DNA from: Actinomyces oris
GTDB lineage: Bacteria > Actinomycetota > Actinomycetes > Actinomycetales > Actinomycetaceae
Reading direction: 5' to 3'
Length of the DNA stretch: 64,000 bases
NCBI RefSeq assembly: GCF_001937665.1
Contig: NZ_MSKL01000007.1
Location: forward strand, 1 to 64,000
Made by a program: the position numbers and the translations under genes. Shown here one piece after another: positions 32,764-41,397 of the stretch (its first letter is position 1; the number at the start of each line of letters is the position of its first letter). The notes under the pieces were generated by a model, which was not told where the DNA came from, ran no database searches, and worked only from the letters and a program-made list of their open reading frames with translations.

Positions 32764-34068
32764 TCAGGCCATCGGGTCCCAGCTGGGCAGCATGATGGGC
32801 TCGGTCTTCAGGGCGGCGCGGACCTTCTCCGGCAGGCGGCTTGCGCGCACGACGACCTCGAAGACGTACTCGTCGAACCAGGAGTCGCTCATCGTGTGAA
32901 AGCCCTTGTCCCCGAGCTTGTCGCCCCAGGAGTTCTCCACCCGCCAGCGCCGCGGGACGCCGTCGACCAGGTCGACGCCGGTCAGGCACATGGCGTGCGT
33001 GAGCGCCGACTCGCGCGCCACCAGCCGCTCGGCCTTCGTCATCGACAGCTCCACCCCGTACAGGCCCTCGTAGTCGTGCAGGGCGGCGTCCCAGATTCCG
33101 GCCTTCTTGTCCCGCTGCCTGGCGACGTCGCAGGCGAACCACACCGGCTCACCGTCCTGGATCGCGGCGATCGCGGCGGCCTTGAGCACCTCGAGCTCGG
33201 CGGTGACGTGGTCCTGGACCGGTTCCCCCACCATGACGTCACTGCGGCCCATGCCGTAACGCGTGTTGACCGCGATCTCGGGGCGCGGGTCGTGGGCCAG
33301 GACCACGAACTCCTCCACCCCGGTGACGTAGCGCTGCGCGAACTCTCGTGGTGTGAGCGTCCCGACCCGGTGAAATTCCTTGTTCTTATCGCGGTACTGC
33401 CACACGAACTCGTCGGGCGGGGTGCCCAGGTGGATGCACAGCATCCGGTGAACCTGCTCCAGGGCCGTGCGCCGCAGAGGCTCGGGGTCGACGCCGTCAG
33501 CCACCGCGGTCCGCAGGCGCAGGGCCGTGCGCCGCAGCAGCGTGGCCAGGTGCTCATTCATCGCCTCGGAGTCACCGGCCGAGACCGTGTCCGGCATGGC
33601 GTAGGCCGGCACGATCCCGTACTTGGCCACCAGGCGCGCGAACTCCGGCCACCAGCCGCCGTCGGGAATGGGGGAGTACAGGGAGGCGACGACCTCGCGG
33701 TCGTCCAGGGGACGGTCGGCCTCGGCGATGACGCGGGTCAGGAAGGCGTTGGCCTTCTCCAGCTTGTCGTAGAAGAAGGGGAAGGACTGGCTCAGCTCCA
33801 AGGAGTCGAGCTCGAGCTCCTTGATCATGGAGGCACGCAGCACATTGAGGCCGGCGAAGGCCCAGCAGCGCCCCGACTGCTTCTGGTCGGTGATCGAGGC
33901 GTCCGGGACGAGGTCGGACACGGAGGTGTCGATGGAGGTCACCACGGCCCGATCCAGGGAGACCTGCTCCACGTCCGTGGTGGCGACGGCGTTCCCGGCC
34001 AGGCGGGCGGCGGGGTCGGCGAGGAAGGCGGTATTGCGCTGGGCGACCCAGGAGGTGTCGATCGTCAT
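32764..34068 (-). CDS. pepC: C1-family aminopeptidase (bleomycin hydrolase / PepC type)
   Basis: A 434-residue cytoplasmic cysteine aminopeptidase. The papain-like triad is intact: Cys near 68 in DQKQSGRCWAFAGLN, His in ESALTHAMCLTGVD and Asn in WRVENSWGDK. The bleomycin-hydrolase family features QSFPFFYDKLEKANAFL and a full-length C-terminus ending in PSWDPMA are present; the C-terminus reaches the active site and limits the enzyme to exopeptidase action. It degrades peptides for amino-acid supply. The ATG at 34068 is the natural family start, MTIDTSWV. It is divergent from a methyltransferase gene 106 bp away. Confidence 0.93.
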   Translation of the reverse strand: MTIDTSWVAQRNTAFLADPAARLAGNAVATTDVEQVSLDRAVVTSIDTSVSDLVPDASITDQKQSGRCWAFAGLNVLRASMIKELELDSLELSQSFPFFYDKLEKANAFLTRVIAEADRPLDDREVVASLYSPIPDGGWWPEFARLVAKYGIVPAYAMPDTVSAGDSEAMNEHLATLLRRTALRLRTAVADGVDPEPLRRTALEQVHRMLCIHLGTPPDEFVWQYRDKNKEFHRVGTLTPREFAQRYVTGVEEFVVLAHDPRPEIAVNTRYGMGRSDVMVGEPVQDHVTAELEVLKAAAIAAIQDGEPVWFACDVARQRDKKAGIWDAALHDYEGLYGVELSMTKAERLVARESALTHAMCLTGVDLVDGVPRRWRVENSWGDKLGDKGFHTMSDSWFDEYVFEVVVRASRLPEKVRAALKTEPIMLPSWDPMA

Positions 34069-34174
34069 GAGGCAGAGGATAGATAGATCGGCGGCGCGCT
34101 CGCGTCCCTGCCCGGCCGCTGGGCGCCGTCACCGGATGGCCTGCCGGGTGACCCGACGCCGCTAGGATCGCGGC

Positions 34175-34846
34175 ATGACGCAGCCCCGCCAGCAGCACTC
34201 CGACCCGCGGTCCGACGCCGCTCACTCCGCTTCCCGCTGGGAGGAGCGCTACGCCTCGGTCGAGCAGCTCTGGTCGGGCCGCCCCAATGACTGGCTACCG
34301 GAGCTCGCCACCGACTGGAGCCCCGGGACCGCCCTGGAGATCGGCTGCGGCGAGGGCGCCGACGTCCTGTGGCTGGCCGAGCGCGGCTGGCAGGTGGTCG
34401 GGCTGGACCTGTCCGCCACCGCCATCGGGCGTCTGACCGGGCAGGCCGAGCGGCTCGGGGTCGCCTCGCGCGTGACCGGTCGTGTGCACGACGCCGGAGA
34501 CGGCCTGCCGGCGGGGCCCTTCGACCTGGTGACGAGCTTCTACGTCCACGGCGGGCACGAGCCGGGCTCCCTGGACCTCGTGGCCCTCCTGTCCGACGCC
34601 GCCGCCCGCGTCGCCCCCGGCGGGCACCTGCTCACGGCGGTGCACGCCGTCAATCCGCCCTGGCACACCCACCACGCCCGGACCTACACGGCCGCCGAGC
34701 TCCTCGAGGGCCTGGCCGGGGCGACGGCCGGCTGGCAGGTCGTCGTCGGCGAGGAGCGCCAGCGGCAGGCGACGGGGCCCGAAGGCCAGGAGGGGTGCCG
34801 GGCCGACGCCGTCGTGTGCCTGCGCAGGCCGCCGGCCTCGGTTTGA
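34175..34846 (+). CDS. Class I SAM-dependent methyltransferase
   Basis: A 223-residue Rossmann-fold methyltransferase. RWEERYASVEQLWSGRPNDWL leads into motif I ALEIGCGEGADVLWLAERGW, then VVGLDLSATAIGRLTGQAERLG (motif II with the acidic Asp), FDLVTSFYVHG (motif IV) and VAPGGHLLTAVH (post-motif). The layout is that of the TehB/thiopurine-type group that methylates small molecules or metalloid ions; the substrate is not identifiable. It is divergent from the pepC gene and has its own promoter. Confidence 0.87.
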   Translation: MTQPRQQHSDPRSDAAHSASRWEERYASVEQLWSGRPNDWLPELATDWSPGTALEIGCGEGADVLWLAERGWQVVGLDLSATAIGRLTGQAERLGVASRVTGRVHDAGDGLPAGPFDLVTSFYVHGGHEPGSLDLVALLSDAAARVAPGGHLLTAVHAVNPPWHTHHARTYTAAELLEGLAGATAGWQVVVGEERQRQATGPEGQEGCRADAVVCLRRPPASV

Positions 34847-34989
34847 TGAACAAGCCGTGGGAACGGCCCTGAAGAAGTGCCGGAATATTCTGGGTAATCG
34901 CCAGAATGTGGTGCACACTACGTAGAAATGGCGGAATGGCGCCTATTTCTCAGCATGTTCATAGGGGAACTCGGGGGGTCCGCTCAGGA

Positions 34990-35208
34990 TCGGTGGGTTA
35001 CATAGTTACTGCCGCCGGACGGAACCGGTCACGAGGGTTGGGGAGCCCGATGACTGGCAGGTCTCCGAGTCTGGAACGGGTCTTAGGGAGCCCGGACCGG
35101 ACGTTCTGGTGAAGGAGGCTCCGCCTCCCCGGCCTTATGGGAAGCCGGGTAGCAGGAGGACCTCGCGAGGCTTGGGCCCGCGGTCCGGGAGACCGGACCG
35201 CGGGCCGA
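34990..35208 (+). ncRNA. Candidate structured RNA with terminator
   Basis: The 418-bp gap 34847-35264 has no gene but contains a run of hairpins: GGAGGC/GCCTCC near 35115, CCGGC/GCCGG near 35130-35150, CCTCGCGAGG near 35162, and a perfect 14-bp stem GGCCCGCGGTCCGG with its complement over a GAGA loop at 35174-35205, shortly before TCCTTT. This could be a small RNA or a leader remnant ending in a terminator. I could not match a named family. Confidence 0.4.
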
Positions 35209-35264
35209 GTCCTTTACTGAGCGGATGTGGTGTCGAGGCCGGGCTGCTGGGGGTCGGCTGTCAG

Positions 35265-35636
35265 TCAGTGCGGTGAGCCCCTCTCCGCCTCCCGGAGCGC
35301 TGTCCACCAGTTCTCGAGCATGAGCCTGCCCCAGGGGGTGGTGTCGTAGAAGAGCCATCTGTCATCGGGGCCGTCCATGGTCCAGAGCCTGTCGGTGCGG
35401 ATGAGGTCGGTGCCCGTCGGGTCGCCATCGCGGGGATCGGGCTCATACGTGAACGGATCGCCCAGGAACAGGTCGATCATGTTGCTGGAGGCCAGCCAGG
35501 CCAGAATCGCGTGAGCCCGTTCGACGGCGGCCTCGGCGTCGAGGCTCTCCATCTCTCGCACGGTGTTGAAGGCCTCGATGCCACTGGTCTCGCACTCCGT
35601 GCCCATGAAGAGAAGCTCCACCGTCGTGGGATCCAT
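35265..35636 (-). CDS. Hypothetical acidic protein
   Basis: A 123-residue acidic soluble protein I do not recognise. It is rich in Asp, Glu, Trp and Met, with a helical start (MDPTTVELLFMGTECETSG, then EAAVERAHAILAWLASSNMIDLFLGDPF) and a beta-like, tryptophan-rich end (LWTMDGPDDRWLFYDTTPWGRLMLENWWTALREAE). Small acidic Trp-rich proteins next to secreted effectors can be immunity proteins, and the WXG/hydrolase pair lies divergently 182 bp away, but this link is inference only. GGAAGGAG lies about 8 nt before the ATG at 35636. Confidence 0.65.
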   Translation of the reverse strand: MDPTTVELLFMGTECETSGIEAFNTVREMESLDAEAAVERAHAILAWLASSNMIDLFLGDPFTYEPDPRDGDPTGTDLIRTDRLWTMDGPDDRWLFYDTTPWGRLMLENWWTALREAERGSPH

Positions 35637-35817
35637 GTGCGGGTCTCCTTCCCCGGGGATGCAGCGAGTGGGCGTCGCCGCTGATCCTCCCATCTGGTCC
35701 CTGGTCGCGCTGCCGCGTGGCGGTCCACCGGGGGCCACAGGTACCTGAATGCAGGACTGATCCACAGGGCTGAAAGCGGGCGCTGCGGTCGCCTCGGGGG
35801 CGCCCTACCGTCGAGTC

Positions 35818-36045
35818 ATGTCTTTCTCACTGTCACGCTCCAGGTCGGACTATGACCACGCCGTCGCCCTGTTCCCCACGTCGGTCCCCGCGAGCTGGGT
35901 GGGGGCGGACTCCACCGCCTGCCAGACGGCGCTCACCAAGGCCTCCGGGCTCTTGAGCGCGTTGGCGGCGCGTTATGACACGGCCTTCTCCAAGCTCAGT
36001 GTCATCGAGTCACGCAACTCGTCGATTGGAACGAGTCCGTCATGA
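35818..36045 (+). CDS. Short WXG100-like protein
   Basis: A 75-residue helical protein resembling the first half of a WXG100 protein. The tight turn WVGAD (Trp near 27, Gly near 29) sits between a short N-terminal helix and the long helix STACQTALTKASGLLSALAARYDTAFSKLSVIESRN. WXG100 proteins are secreted as helical hairpin dimers by type VII secretion, often with a partner effector. Its stop overlaps the ATG of the 701-residue hydrolase gene (ATGA), so the two are coupled. It is shorter than a standard WXG100 protein. No type VII machinery is in the window. Confidence 0.65.
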   Translation: MSFSLSRSRSDYDHAVALFPTSVPASWVGADSTACQTALTKASGLLSALAARYDTAFSKLSVIESRNSSIGTSPS

Positions 36046-38147
36046 GCCCGGTCGCCATGGATGGCTCCAGTGGTCCGTACCCCGCCTGGAAGCAGGACCC
36101 CCATGCGACGGAATCGCCGGCCTCCAAGTCGTCGCGCCCGAAGCCCAAGACTTCCCACGCCCCGTACACCGGGCCGGCCCCGGAGGATACCGGCCACACC
36201 TGGACCATATGGGGTGGGGGCGCCGCCGTCGTGGTGGCGGGCGGAGCCGTCTCCGTGAACACGAGTGACCTCGACTCCCTGGCCAGCAGCCTCACCTCGG
36301 CCGCCGGATCCCTCGATGACGCACGAACACTCATTGCCAACGCGGTCACCGAAGTGAATGCGGTGCCGCCTCCGCCTTCACCACCACTTCAATTCGACCC
36401 TCTTGACTCGAACCTTCTTTCCCCTCCGGGTAGAAGGTGGAAGGATGTTAATGGTCAGTGCGTTCCTATTCAGGACGACGGGGATCCTTCTGATATTCGT
36501 CGTCTCATCCGCGATGGGGGTAGTGACGCACGTGTCCATACCGGTCTCGATGTCGATCTGGAAAAGTCCGAAGCGCTTGAGGCTCTGGATGCGTTGAGCA
36601 CGGGGGCGGGGTCGCTCCAAGACGTCGCCAACACCCTGCGCGGCATCGCCTCCGACGTCACCGCCTGCTCCCAGGCCCACACCCTGGCCGAGGGGAAAGC
36701 CACTCCCGTGAATGGTCTTGTGGGGCCTGTGGACGTTCGGGCCTTCGACCCCGGCCTCCTCCAGCTGGCGCTGGGCCCCTCCATCGCCGCTCAGTTCCCC
36801 ACGATCTCAGCTTTGCTGGCGTCGTCACCGGTGGCGGGCAGAATGCTCTACGAGCTGTTGGAGGACAACGAGGACGGCCAGGCCGTCGTCGAGGCCCTCA
36901 CGCTCCTGCTCAGCGACCCGACCACCGAGCAGTGGGTCAAGGAGGACCTCGTCAGGATCGTCCTGCTGACGCGCTGGCTCAAGAACGCCAAGACCGGGCG
37001 GGAGGCCGCCACGGTCCAGACCTACCTCCAGCAGGTCTCTCAGCGCCTGGACCCCTGGGCGAAGCAGCGCCTGCCCGGACAGGTCACCGTGGGGACGCAG
37101 ACCGTCGACACCAAGAGCCTCACACCCATGCAGCGCGTCGCCATGACCCTGGGGGTGAACGCCGCCGCGCTGGGGGCGGGAATCTACGGGACCCAGAGCG
37201 GCATCACGGTCACCCCCGTCGGTGGAAACGGAGCCACCGTGCTCCCGCCCGCCGCCAAGGACCCCTTCGGGCTCGCCAGCGCCGTGAAGCCCGGCATGAC
37301 CGGCAAGGGCAAGGAGACCAAGTCCCCGCAGAACATCTCCGAGACCATCACCCACTGCCAGGAGGTGCAGTCCTCCAGGCGCTCCCTCGGTCAGGGCTAC
37401 GAGGAGGCCGGGGTCATCTCCATCCAGCGGGTCGAGCATGCCGACGGCCGCGTCTCCTGGGTCGTCTACGTCCCCGGCACCACAGACTGGACCGTCGGTG
37501 ACGGCGAACCGCAGGACCTGCTCACCAACCTCGAGGGCGTGGGAGGCACACCCACGGCCATGGAGAGCGGCGTCGTCACCGCCATGCGCCAGGCCGGTAT
37601 CAAACCGGGGGAGGAGATCGCCCTCTACGGCCACTCCCAGGGCGGAATCACCGTCTCCAACATCGCCGCCGACCCGGCGATCCAGGACCGCTACAACATC
37701 ACCACGGTCCTCACCGCCGGCTCCCCCACCGCAGGAGCCGACATCCCCGACGACGTCCGCGCCCTCCACCTGGAGAACACCGGTGACGCCGTCCCCGGGC
37801 TCGACGCCGCCCCCACACCCACCGGCCCCCACCGGCAGGTCGCCATGCTCGACACCCATCAGACGAGCACGAACGGCTACCCCCACGCCTCCACTGCCTA
37901 CGCCCAGGCCACTGAGGGTCTGGAGGACAAGGCCCCCGAGCTGGCCGACTGGAACAAGTCCTTCTCGCACGCCTCGGGAGCCGGCGAGCAGGGGACGACC
38001 ACCACCGAGTACACCTTCGCGATCCAGCGCAATACCGACCCCAACGGGGTCTACAAGGGCGGCACCACCTACCGGGGTGCAGTGCCGTCGGCGAAGCCTT
38101 CCTACCCGCTGCCCACCCCGGCCCCGCAGCCGACGGGCCAGCACTAG
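36042..38147 (+). CDS. Large lipase-like alpha/beta hydrolase, probable type VII-type effector
   Basis: A 701-residue protein with no signal peptide. Residues 1-50 are Pro/Ser-rich, then one Gly/Ala/Val hydrophobic segment (about 52-68). Helical segments DLDSLASSLTSAAGSLDDARTLIANAVTEV (72-105) and ALDALSTGAGSLQDVANTLRGIASDV (190-220) look like WXG/LXG-type secretion helices. A less GC-rich, Pro-rich junction lies at 105-170. The C-terminal third is an alpha/beta hydrolase: WVVYVPGTTDW, nucleophile elbow YGHSQGG with Ser near 532, VLTAGSPTAG and a late His. A GxSxG enzyme of this form is likely a lipase or esterase acting outside the cell. It is translationally coupled to the WXG100-like gene. 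Confidence 0.75.
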   Translation: MSPVAMDGSSGPYPAWKQDPHATESPASKSSRPKPKTSHAPYTGPAPEDTGHTWTIWGGGAAVVVAGGAVSVNTSDLDSLASSLTSAAGSLDDARTLIANAVTEVNAVPPPPSPPLQFDPLDSNLLSPPGRRWKDVNGQCVPIQDDGDPSDIRRLIRDGGSDARVHTGLDVDLEKSEALEALDALSTGAGSLQDVANTLRGIASDVTACSQAHTLAEGKATPVNGLVGPVDVRAFDPGLLQLALGPSIAAQFPTISALLASSPVAGRMLYELLEDNEDGQAVVEALTLLLSDPTTEQWVKEDLVRIVLLTRWLKNAKTGREAATVQTYLQQVSQRLDPWAKQRLPGQVTVGTQTVDTKSLTPMQRVAMTLGVNAAALGAGIYGTQSGITVTPVGGNGATVLPPAAKDPFGLASAVKPGMTGKGKETKSPQNISETITHCQEVQSSRRSLGQGYEEAGVISIQRVEHADGRVSWVVYVPGTTDWTVGDGEPQDLLTNLEGVGGTPTAMESGVVTAMRQAGIKPGEEIALYGHSQGGITVSNIAADPAIQDRYNITTVLTAGSPTAGADIPDDVRALHLENTGDAVPGLDAAPTPTGPHRQVAMLDTHQTSTNGYPHASTAYAQATEGLEDKAPELADWNKSFSHASGAGEQGTTTTEYTFAIQRNTDPNGVYKGGTTYRGAVPSAKPSYPLPTPAPQPTGQH

Positions 38148-38268
38148 GTGTTGTGGGTCATGAGGTTGCAGGCGCGCGCCGAGTCGACGATGACCGACCC
38201 GTGGGTGATGCCCACCGGCGCCGGGAGGTGCTAGTCGGTATCAGCTGGAGCGGCCGACGTCGTCGGCG

Positions 38269-38675
38269 TCAGTCCTCGCGGCGCACGAGTATCGCGGCGA
38301 TGATCGAGGAGATCACCGAGATGATGATCGAGCCGGCCACCGCCGAGCCGAAGGAGGAGACCTCCAGCCCCAGCGGCACCGAGCCGCCGGTACCAGTGCC
38401 GCGATGTGGTCGGTGAGCCGGCCCGTCAGCGAGAGCATCGCACCGTTGATCACCAGGGCGAACAGTCCGAAGGTGATGATGTAGAGCGGAAAGGTCAGGA
38501 ACTTCGCCACCGGCTTGACGAGCGAGTTCACCAGCGCCAGCACCAGGCCCAGGACCAGCAGGTTCAGCCACATCTGGGAGGTGCCCACCCCCTCGGGCAC
38601 ACTCAGCCCGGACAGGAGGCGCGTGGCCAGCCACAGACCGGCCGCGTTTCCAATGGTTCGTGCCACGATCTCCAT
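38269..38675 (-). pseudogene. Phage-holin-family (YvlD-like) membrane protein, frameshifted
   Basis: From the ATG at 38675 the frame encodes MEIVARTIGNAAGLWLATRLLSGLSV, LNLLVLGLVLALVNSLVKPVAKFLTFPLYIITFGLFALVINGAMLSLTGRL, which matches the four-helix PF04020 family. Around 38390-38410 the match moves to the -1 frame, where GGSVPLGLEVSSFGSAVAGSIIISVISSIIAAILVRRED forms the expected last helix and ends at 38269. The break equals one missing base. It may be a real inactivating change, a sequencing error in a GC-rich run, or (least likely) programmed slippage. Confidence 0.75.
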
Positions 38676-38721
38676 GGGCCCATTCTGCCTGGGCAACCTG
38701 TGCCGGTGCCAAGATGGGGTC

Positions 38722-39876
38722 ATGACTCCTGAAGCGACCCCAGTGCCCGGCGGACCCGAGCCGGCGACCCCCGCCGCGGCCTCGGAGGACGGCCCCTCGA
38801 CGACGGTCCGCATCCGCCCCGACGTCGCCGCACTGCCCGCCTACGTGCCCGGGGCCCGGCCCGACGCCGCCGCGGCGCAGATCGCCAAGCTCTCCTCCAA
38901 CGAGCTGCCCTACCCGCCGCAGGACGCGGTCGTCGAGGCCATCACCCGCGCCGCCACCGGGGTCAACCGCTACCCGGAGATGACCGGGGAGACCCTGACG
39001 CAGGCCCTCGCCCGCCGCTGGGGCGTGGAGGCCGAGCAGGTCGTCGTCGGCAACGGCTCAGTCGCCCTCATCCAGCACCTGCTCGACGCCGTCTGCCAGC
39101 CCGGCGACGAGGTCGTCGTCCCCTGGCGCTCCTTCGAGGCCTACCCGATCTGCGTTGCCGTCGCCGGGGCCCGGGCCGTGCGCGTCCCGCTGACCCCCGA
39201 CGCCCGCCACGACGTGCCCGCCATGCTGGCGGCCATCACCCCGCGCACACGCGTGGTCATGGCCTGCACCCCCAACAACCCCACCGGGACGATCCTGACC
39301 GCCGACGAGCTGGCCGAGCTCGTGGCCGGCGTGCCGCGCGACGTCGTCGTCCTCGTCGACGAGGCCTACCTCGACTTCGTCACCGACCCGCGGGCCGGCT
39401 ACGCCCTCACCCTCCTGGCCGGGGCGCCCAACCTCGTGGTCTCTCGGACCTTCTCCAAGGCCCACGCCCTGGCCGGGATGCGCGTGGGCTACCTCGTGTG
39501 CGAGCCGGGCCTGGCCGCCGCCATCCGCTCCGTGGCCACGCCCTTCGGGGTCAACCTGCCCGCGCAGGCCGCCGCCACCGCCGCCCTGGGGGAGGCCGAG
39601 CTGGCCCGCACCGCCGAGCGCTCGGCCGCCGTCGCCGTCGAACGCGACCGGGTCGTGGACGCCCTGCGCACCCAGGGCTGGCAGGTGCCCGAGGCCCAGG
39701 GCAACTTCTTCTGGCTCGGTGTGGGTGAGGAGACGACGGCGCTGGCCGAGCACTTCCGCGCCGCCGGCATTCTCGTGCGGCCCTTCGCCGGTGAGGGGGT
39801 GCGGGTCTCCATCGGGACGACGTCGGACAACGAGAGGGTCCTGGCCGCCGCGGCCGCCTGGCGCACCGAGCGCTGA
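38722..39876 (+). CDS. hisC: Histidinol-phosphate / aromatic aminotransferase
   Basis: A 384-residue fold-type I PLP aminotransferase of the HisC group. LSSNELPYPPQDAV, NRYPEMTGETLTQALARRWGV, VVVGNGSVALIQHL, ACTPNNPTGTILT, VLVDEAYLDF and the PLP lysine near 246 in SRTFSKAHALAGMRVGYLV are all present, with the C-terminal VRVSIGTTSDNERVL. HisC makes histidinol phosphate; actinobacterial homologues outside the his operon often transaminate phenylpyruvate instead. No other his genes are nearby, so an aromatic-aminotransferase role is possible. The ATG at 38722 follows a weak GGGG site. Confidence 0.9.
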   Translation: MTPEATPVPGGPEPATPAAASEDGPSTTVRIRPDVAALPAYVPGARPDAAAAQIAKLSSNELPYPPQDAVVEAITRAATGVNRYPEMTGETLTQALARRWGVEAEQVVVGNGSVALIQHLLDAVCQPGDEVVVPWRSFEAYPICVAVAGARAVRVPLTPDARHDVPAMLAAITPRTRVVMACTPNNPTGTILTADELAELVAGVPRDVVVLVDEAYLDFVTDPRAGYALTLLAGAPNLVVSRTFSKAHALAGMRVGYLVCEPGLAAAIRSVATPFGVNLPAQAAATAALGEAELARTAERSAAVAVERDRVVDALRTQGWQVPEAQGNFFWLGVGEETTALAEHFRAAGILVRPFAGEGVRVSIGTTSDNERVLAAAAAWRTER

Positions 39877-39908
39877 GACCTGCCGGAGCGGGGTGGGCTA
39901 CGGCGTCG

Positions 39909-41084
39909 TCATACCGAGATGGTCACCAGGAAGGCCACGCACATGACGACCTCCACGATGCCCATCGTCCCCGGGCGCAGTGGGCGGTGGCGCGTGCGCA
40001 CCAGCTGCCACTGCCACAGCGGCATGACCAGCGACCGCACGGTCAGCACCACCCACAGGACGGCATGTCCCCACGGCAGCATCCCCGACGACGCCAGCCA
40101 CCACGTCACCACCGCCACCGCCGCGTGCGCCGCCACCGTGCCGGCCAGCAGCACGTAGTTGAAGCGCTCGCGGATCATCGACTTGATGTAGGGCACGGTC
40201 CCGCAGAAGTAGGCGGCCGTCAGAGCGGTGACCAGCCACATCCAGGACCAGCCGGTCAGGGCGCCGCTGGGGGAAGCCCCCGGTAGGGGGGAGCTCGGCG
40301 TTCCCAGGCCCAGGAACCCGCCGTCGCCGCGCACCGCCAGACTGTAGGTGACGGCCGCCATGAGGGAGGCGGCCGTCGTCGTCGACAGCCCCGAGAGCAG
40401 CGAGCGCTCGTGACCGCGCCACACCTGGTGCAACGCGATGGCGAACAGTGGCAGCAATGGCACCGCCCATTGGATGAGGTAGGGCGCCACGAGCAGGGTG
40501 ATGAGCGCCAGCGAGGCCGTCCAGCCGGTGTAGACCAGGAGCGGCAGCATGATGAGGGCGCGCTTGCGGGCCGAGCGGGTGCGCAGCCACTGCGACCAGG
40601 ACCAGTAGGTGAGGTAGCTGCCCCACCACGTGGGCAGGAACAGGAGGTTCACCCAGCTGAAGCCGCCCACCACCCAGCCGACGATCGGCGGCAGCACCAG
40701 CATCGACCAGGCCCCGTGCTGGTTGGGCACCCAGGCCTTGCGGCCGGGCTGGTTGCGGATCTGCTCCTGGGTGGGGGGCTTGGGGCGCTCGGCCTGCCGG
40801 GGGCGGCCGGTGGCCAGCATGATGTCGTCCTGCGGGCCGGGCCGGGACTGCTGAGATGGGGCCCGGCGCGGCGTGGTGGTGCCGGATGGTGCCGAGGGGA
40901 CTCCCGGCGGTGTCAAGGCCTGGTCGGCCGATGCGGCCGCAGGGCTCGTCGGGGAGTCGGTGGGTGCGGAAGACGCGGGGGAGCCCGCCGATCCGGCGGT
41001 CTGCGTGGAACGTGCAGGATCGGTGTGCGTGGAGGAGTGCTCGACGTGGTTCTTGGACGGCCTCGACGGGCGGGACTGACTCAC
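39909..41084 (-). CDS. YwiC-like integral membrane protein
   Basis: A 391-residue protein. Residues 1-115 are Ser/Pro/Thr-rich and disordered. The membrane domain starts with the YwiC hallmark WVPNQHGAWSMLVLPPIVGWV and continues through about nine helices, with the conserved WGSYLTYWSWSQWLRTR and KSMIRERFNY cytoplasmic motifs. The function of YwiC-like proteins is not established; the fold recalls prenyltransferase-like membrane enzymes. The extended N-terminus is odd for the family, and a start closer to the domain cannot be excluded. Repeat elements occupy the 313 bp upstream. Confidence 0.85.
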   Translation of the reverse strand: MSQSRPSRPSKNHVEHSSTHTDPARSTQTAGSAGSPASSAPTDSPTSPAAASADQALTPPGVPSAPSGTTTPRRAPSQQSRPGPQDDIMLATGRPRQAERPKPPTQEQIRNQPGRKAWVPNQHGAWSMLVLPPIVGWVVGGFSWVNLLFLPTWWGSYLTYWSWSQWLRTRSARKRALIMLPLLVYTGWTASLALITLLVAPYLIQWAVPLLPLFAIALHQVWRGHERSLLSGLSTTTAASLMAAVTYSLAVRGDGGFLGLGTPSSPLPGASPSGALTGWSWMWLVTALTAAYFCGTVPYIKSMIRERFNYVLLAGTVAAHAAVAVVTWWLASSGMLPWGHAVLWVVLTVRSLVMPLWQWQLVRTRHRPLRPGTMGIVEVVMCVAFLVTISV

Positions 41085-41134
41085 ACCCTCACCCTAATCG
41101 CTCGCCCCCGGAAGTGGCCGGGGACTTTCTGCGC

Positions 41135-41279
41135 GTGCGGGGACCTGTGCTCGCGGCCGGGGACTTTTGCTGACGGCCGGGGACATACCACGTGTCCGGG
41201 GACGGGATTCCTGTCCCCGACGGCGTCGAAGGTCCTCGTACGGGGTGGCACGCACCTGGCCGCGCGGAATGTCCCCGCC
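41135..41279. repeat. GGGGAC intergenic repeat, copy A
   Basis: 145 bp identical to copy B at 42479-42623. Contains several GGGGAC boxes, the hairpin GGGGACGGGATTCCTGTCCCC, the block GACGGCGTCGAA and the terminal GCGCGGAATGTCCCCG shared by all copies. No reading frame of interest. Confidence 0.9.
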
Positions 41280-41324
41280 AGCGAGCGGTACATGTGCCCG
41301 CTGACCCCTGCCCCACTCAACACC

Positions 41325-41389
41325 GAGCCGGGCACTTTCCGCGGCCCTCAACAGAATTTCTGCAGTGCTACGCGAACGATGCCCGGCTC
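41325..41389. repeat. 65-bp palindromic element, copy 1
   Basis: Ends GAGCCGGGCA and TGCCCGGCTC are perfect inverted repeats. A second palindrome, CAGAATTTCTG, lies at 41352-41362. A homologous element is at 43433-43497. Confidence 0.85.
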
Positions 41390-41397
41390 AGTGGTTG

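Noticed and set aside
38148-38268. Short minus-strand fragment (GITHGSVIVDSARACNLMTHN) after the hydrolase gene
   Set aside because: It reads like protein but is only about 28 codons between stops and has no start site; too short to call even as a gene remnant.
38722-39876. Histidine operon membership of the hisC-like gene
   Set aside because: None of the other his genes is in the window; the gene may be an aromatic aminotransferase.
41135-41279. Repeat copies as IS element ends
   Set aside because: No transposase gene lies between or beside any pair of copies, and copies A and B are direct, not inverted, repeats.
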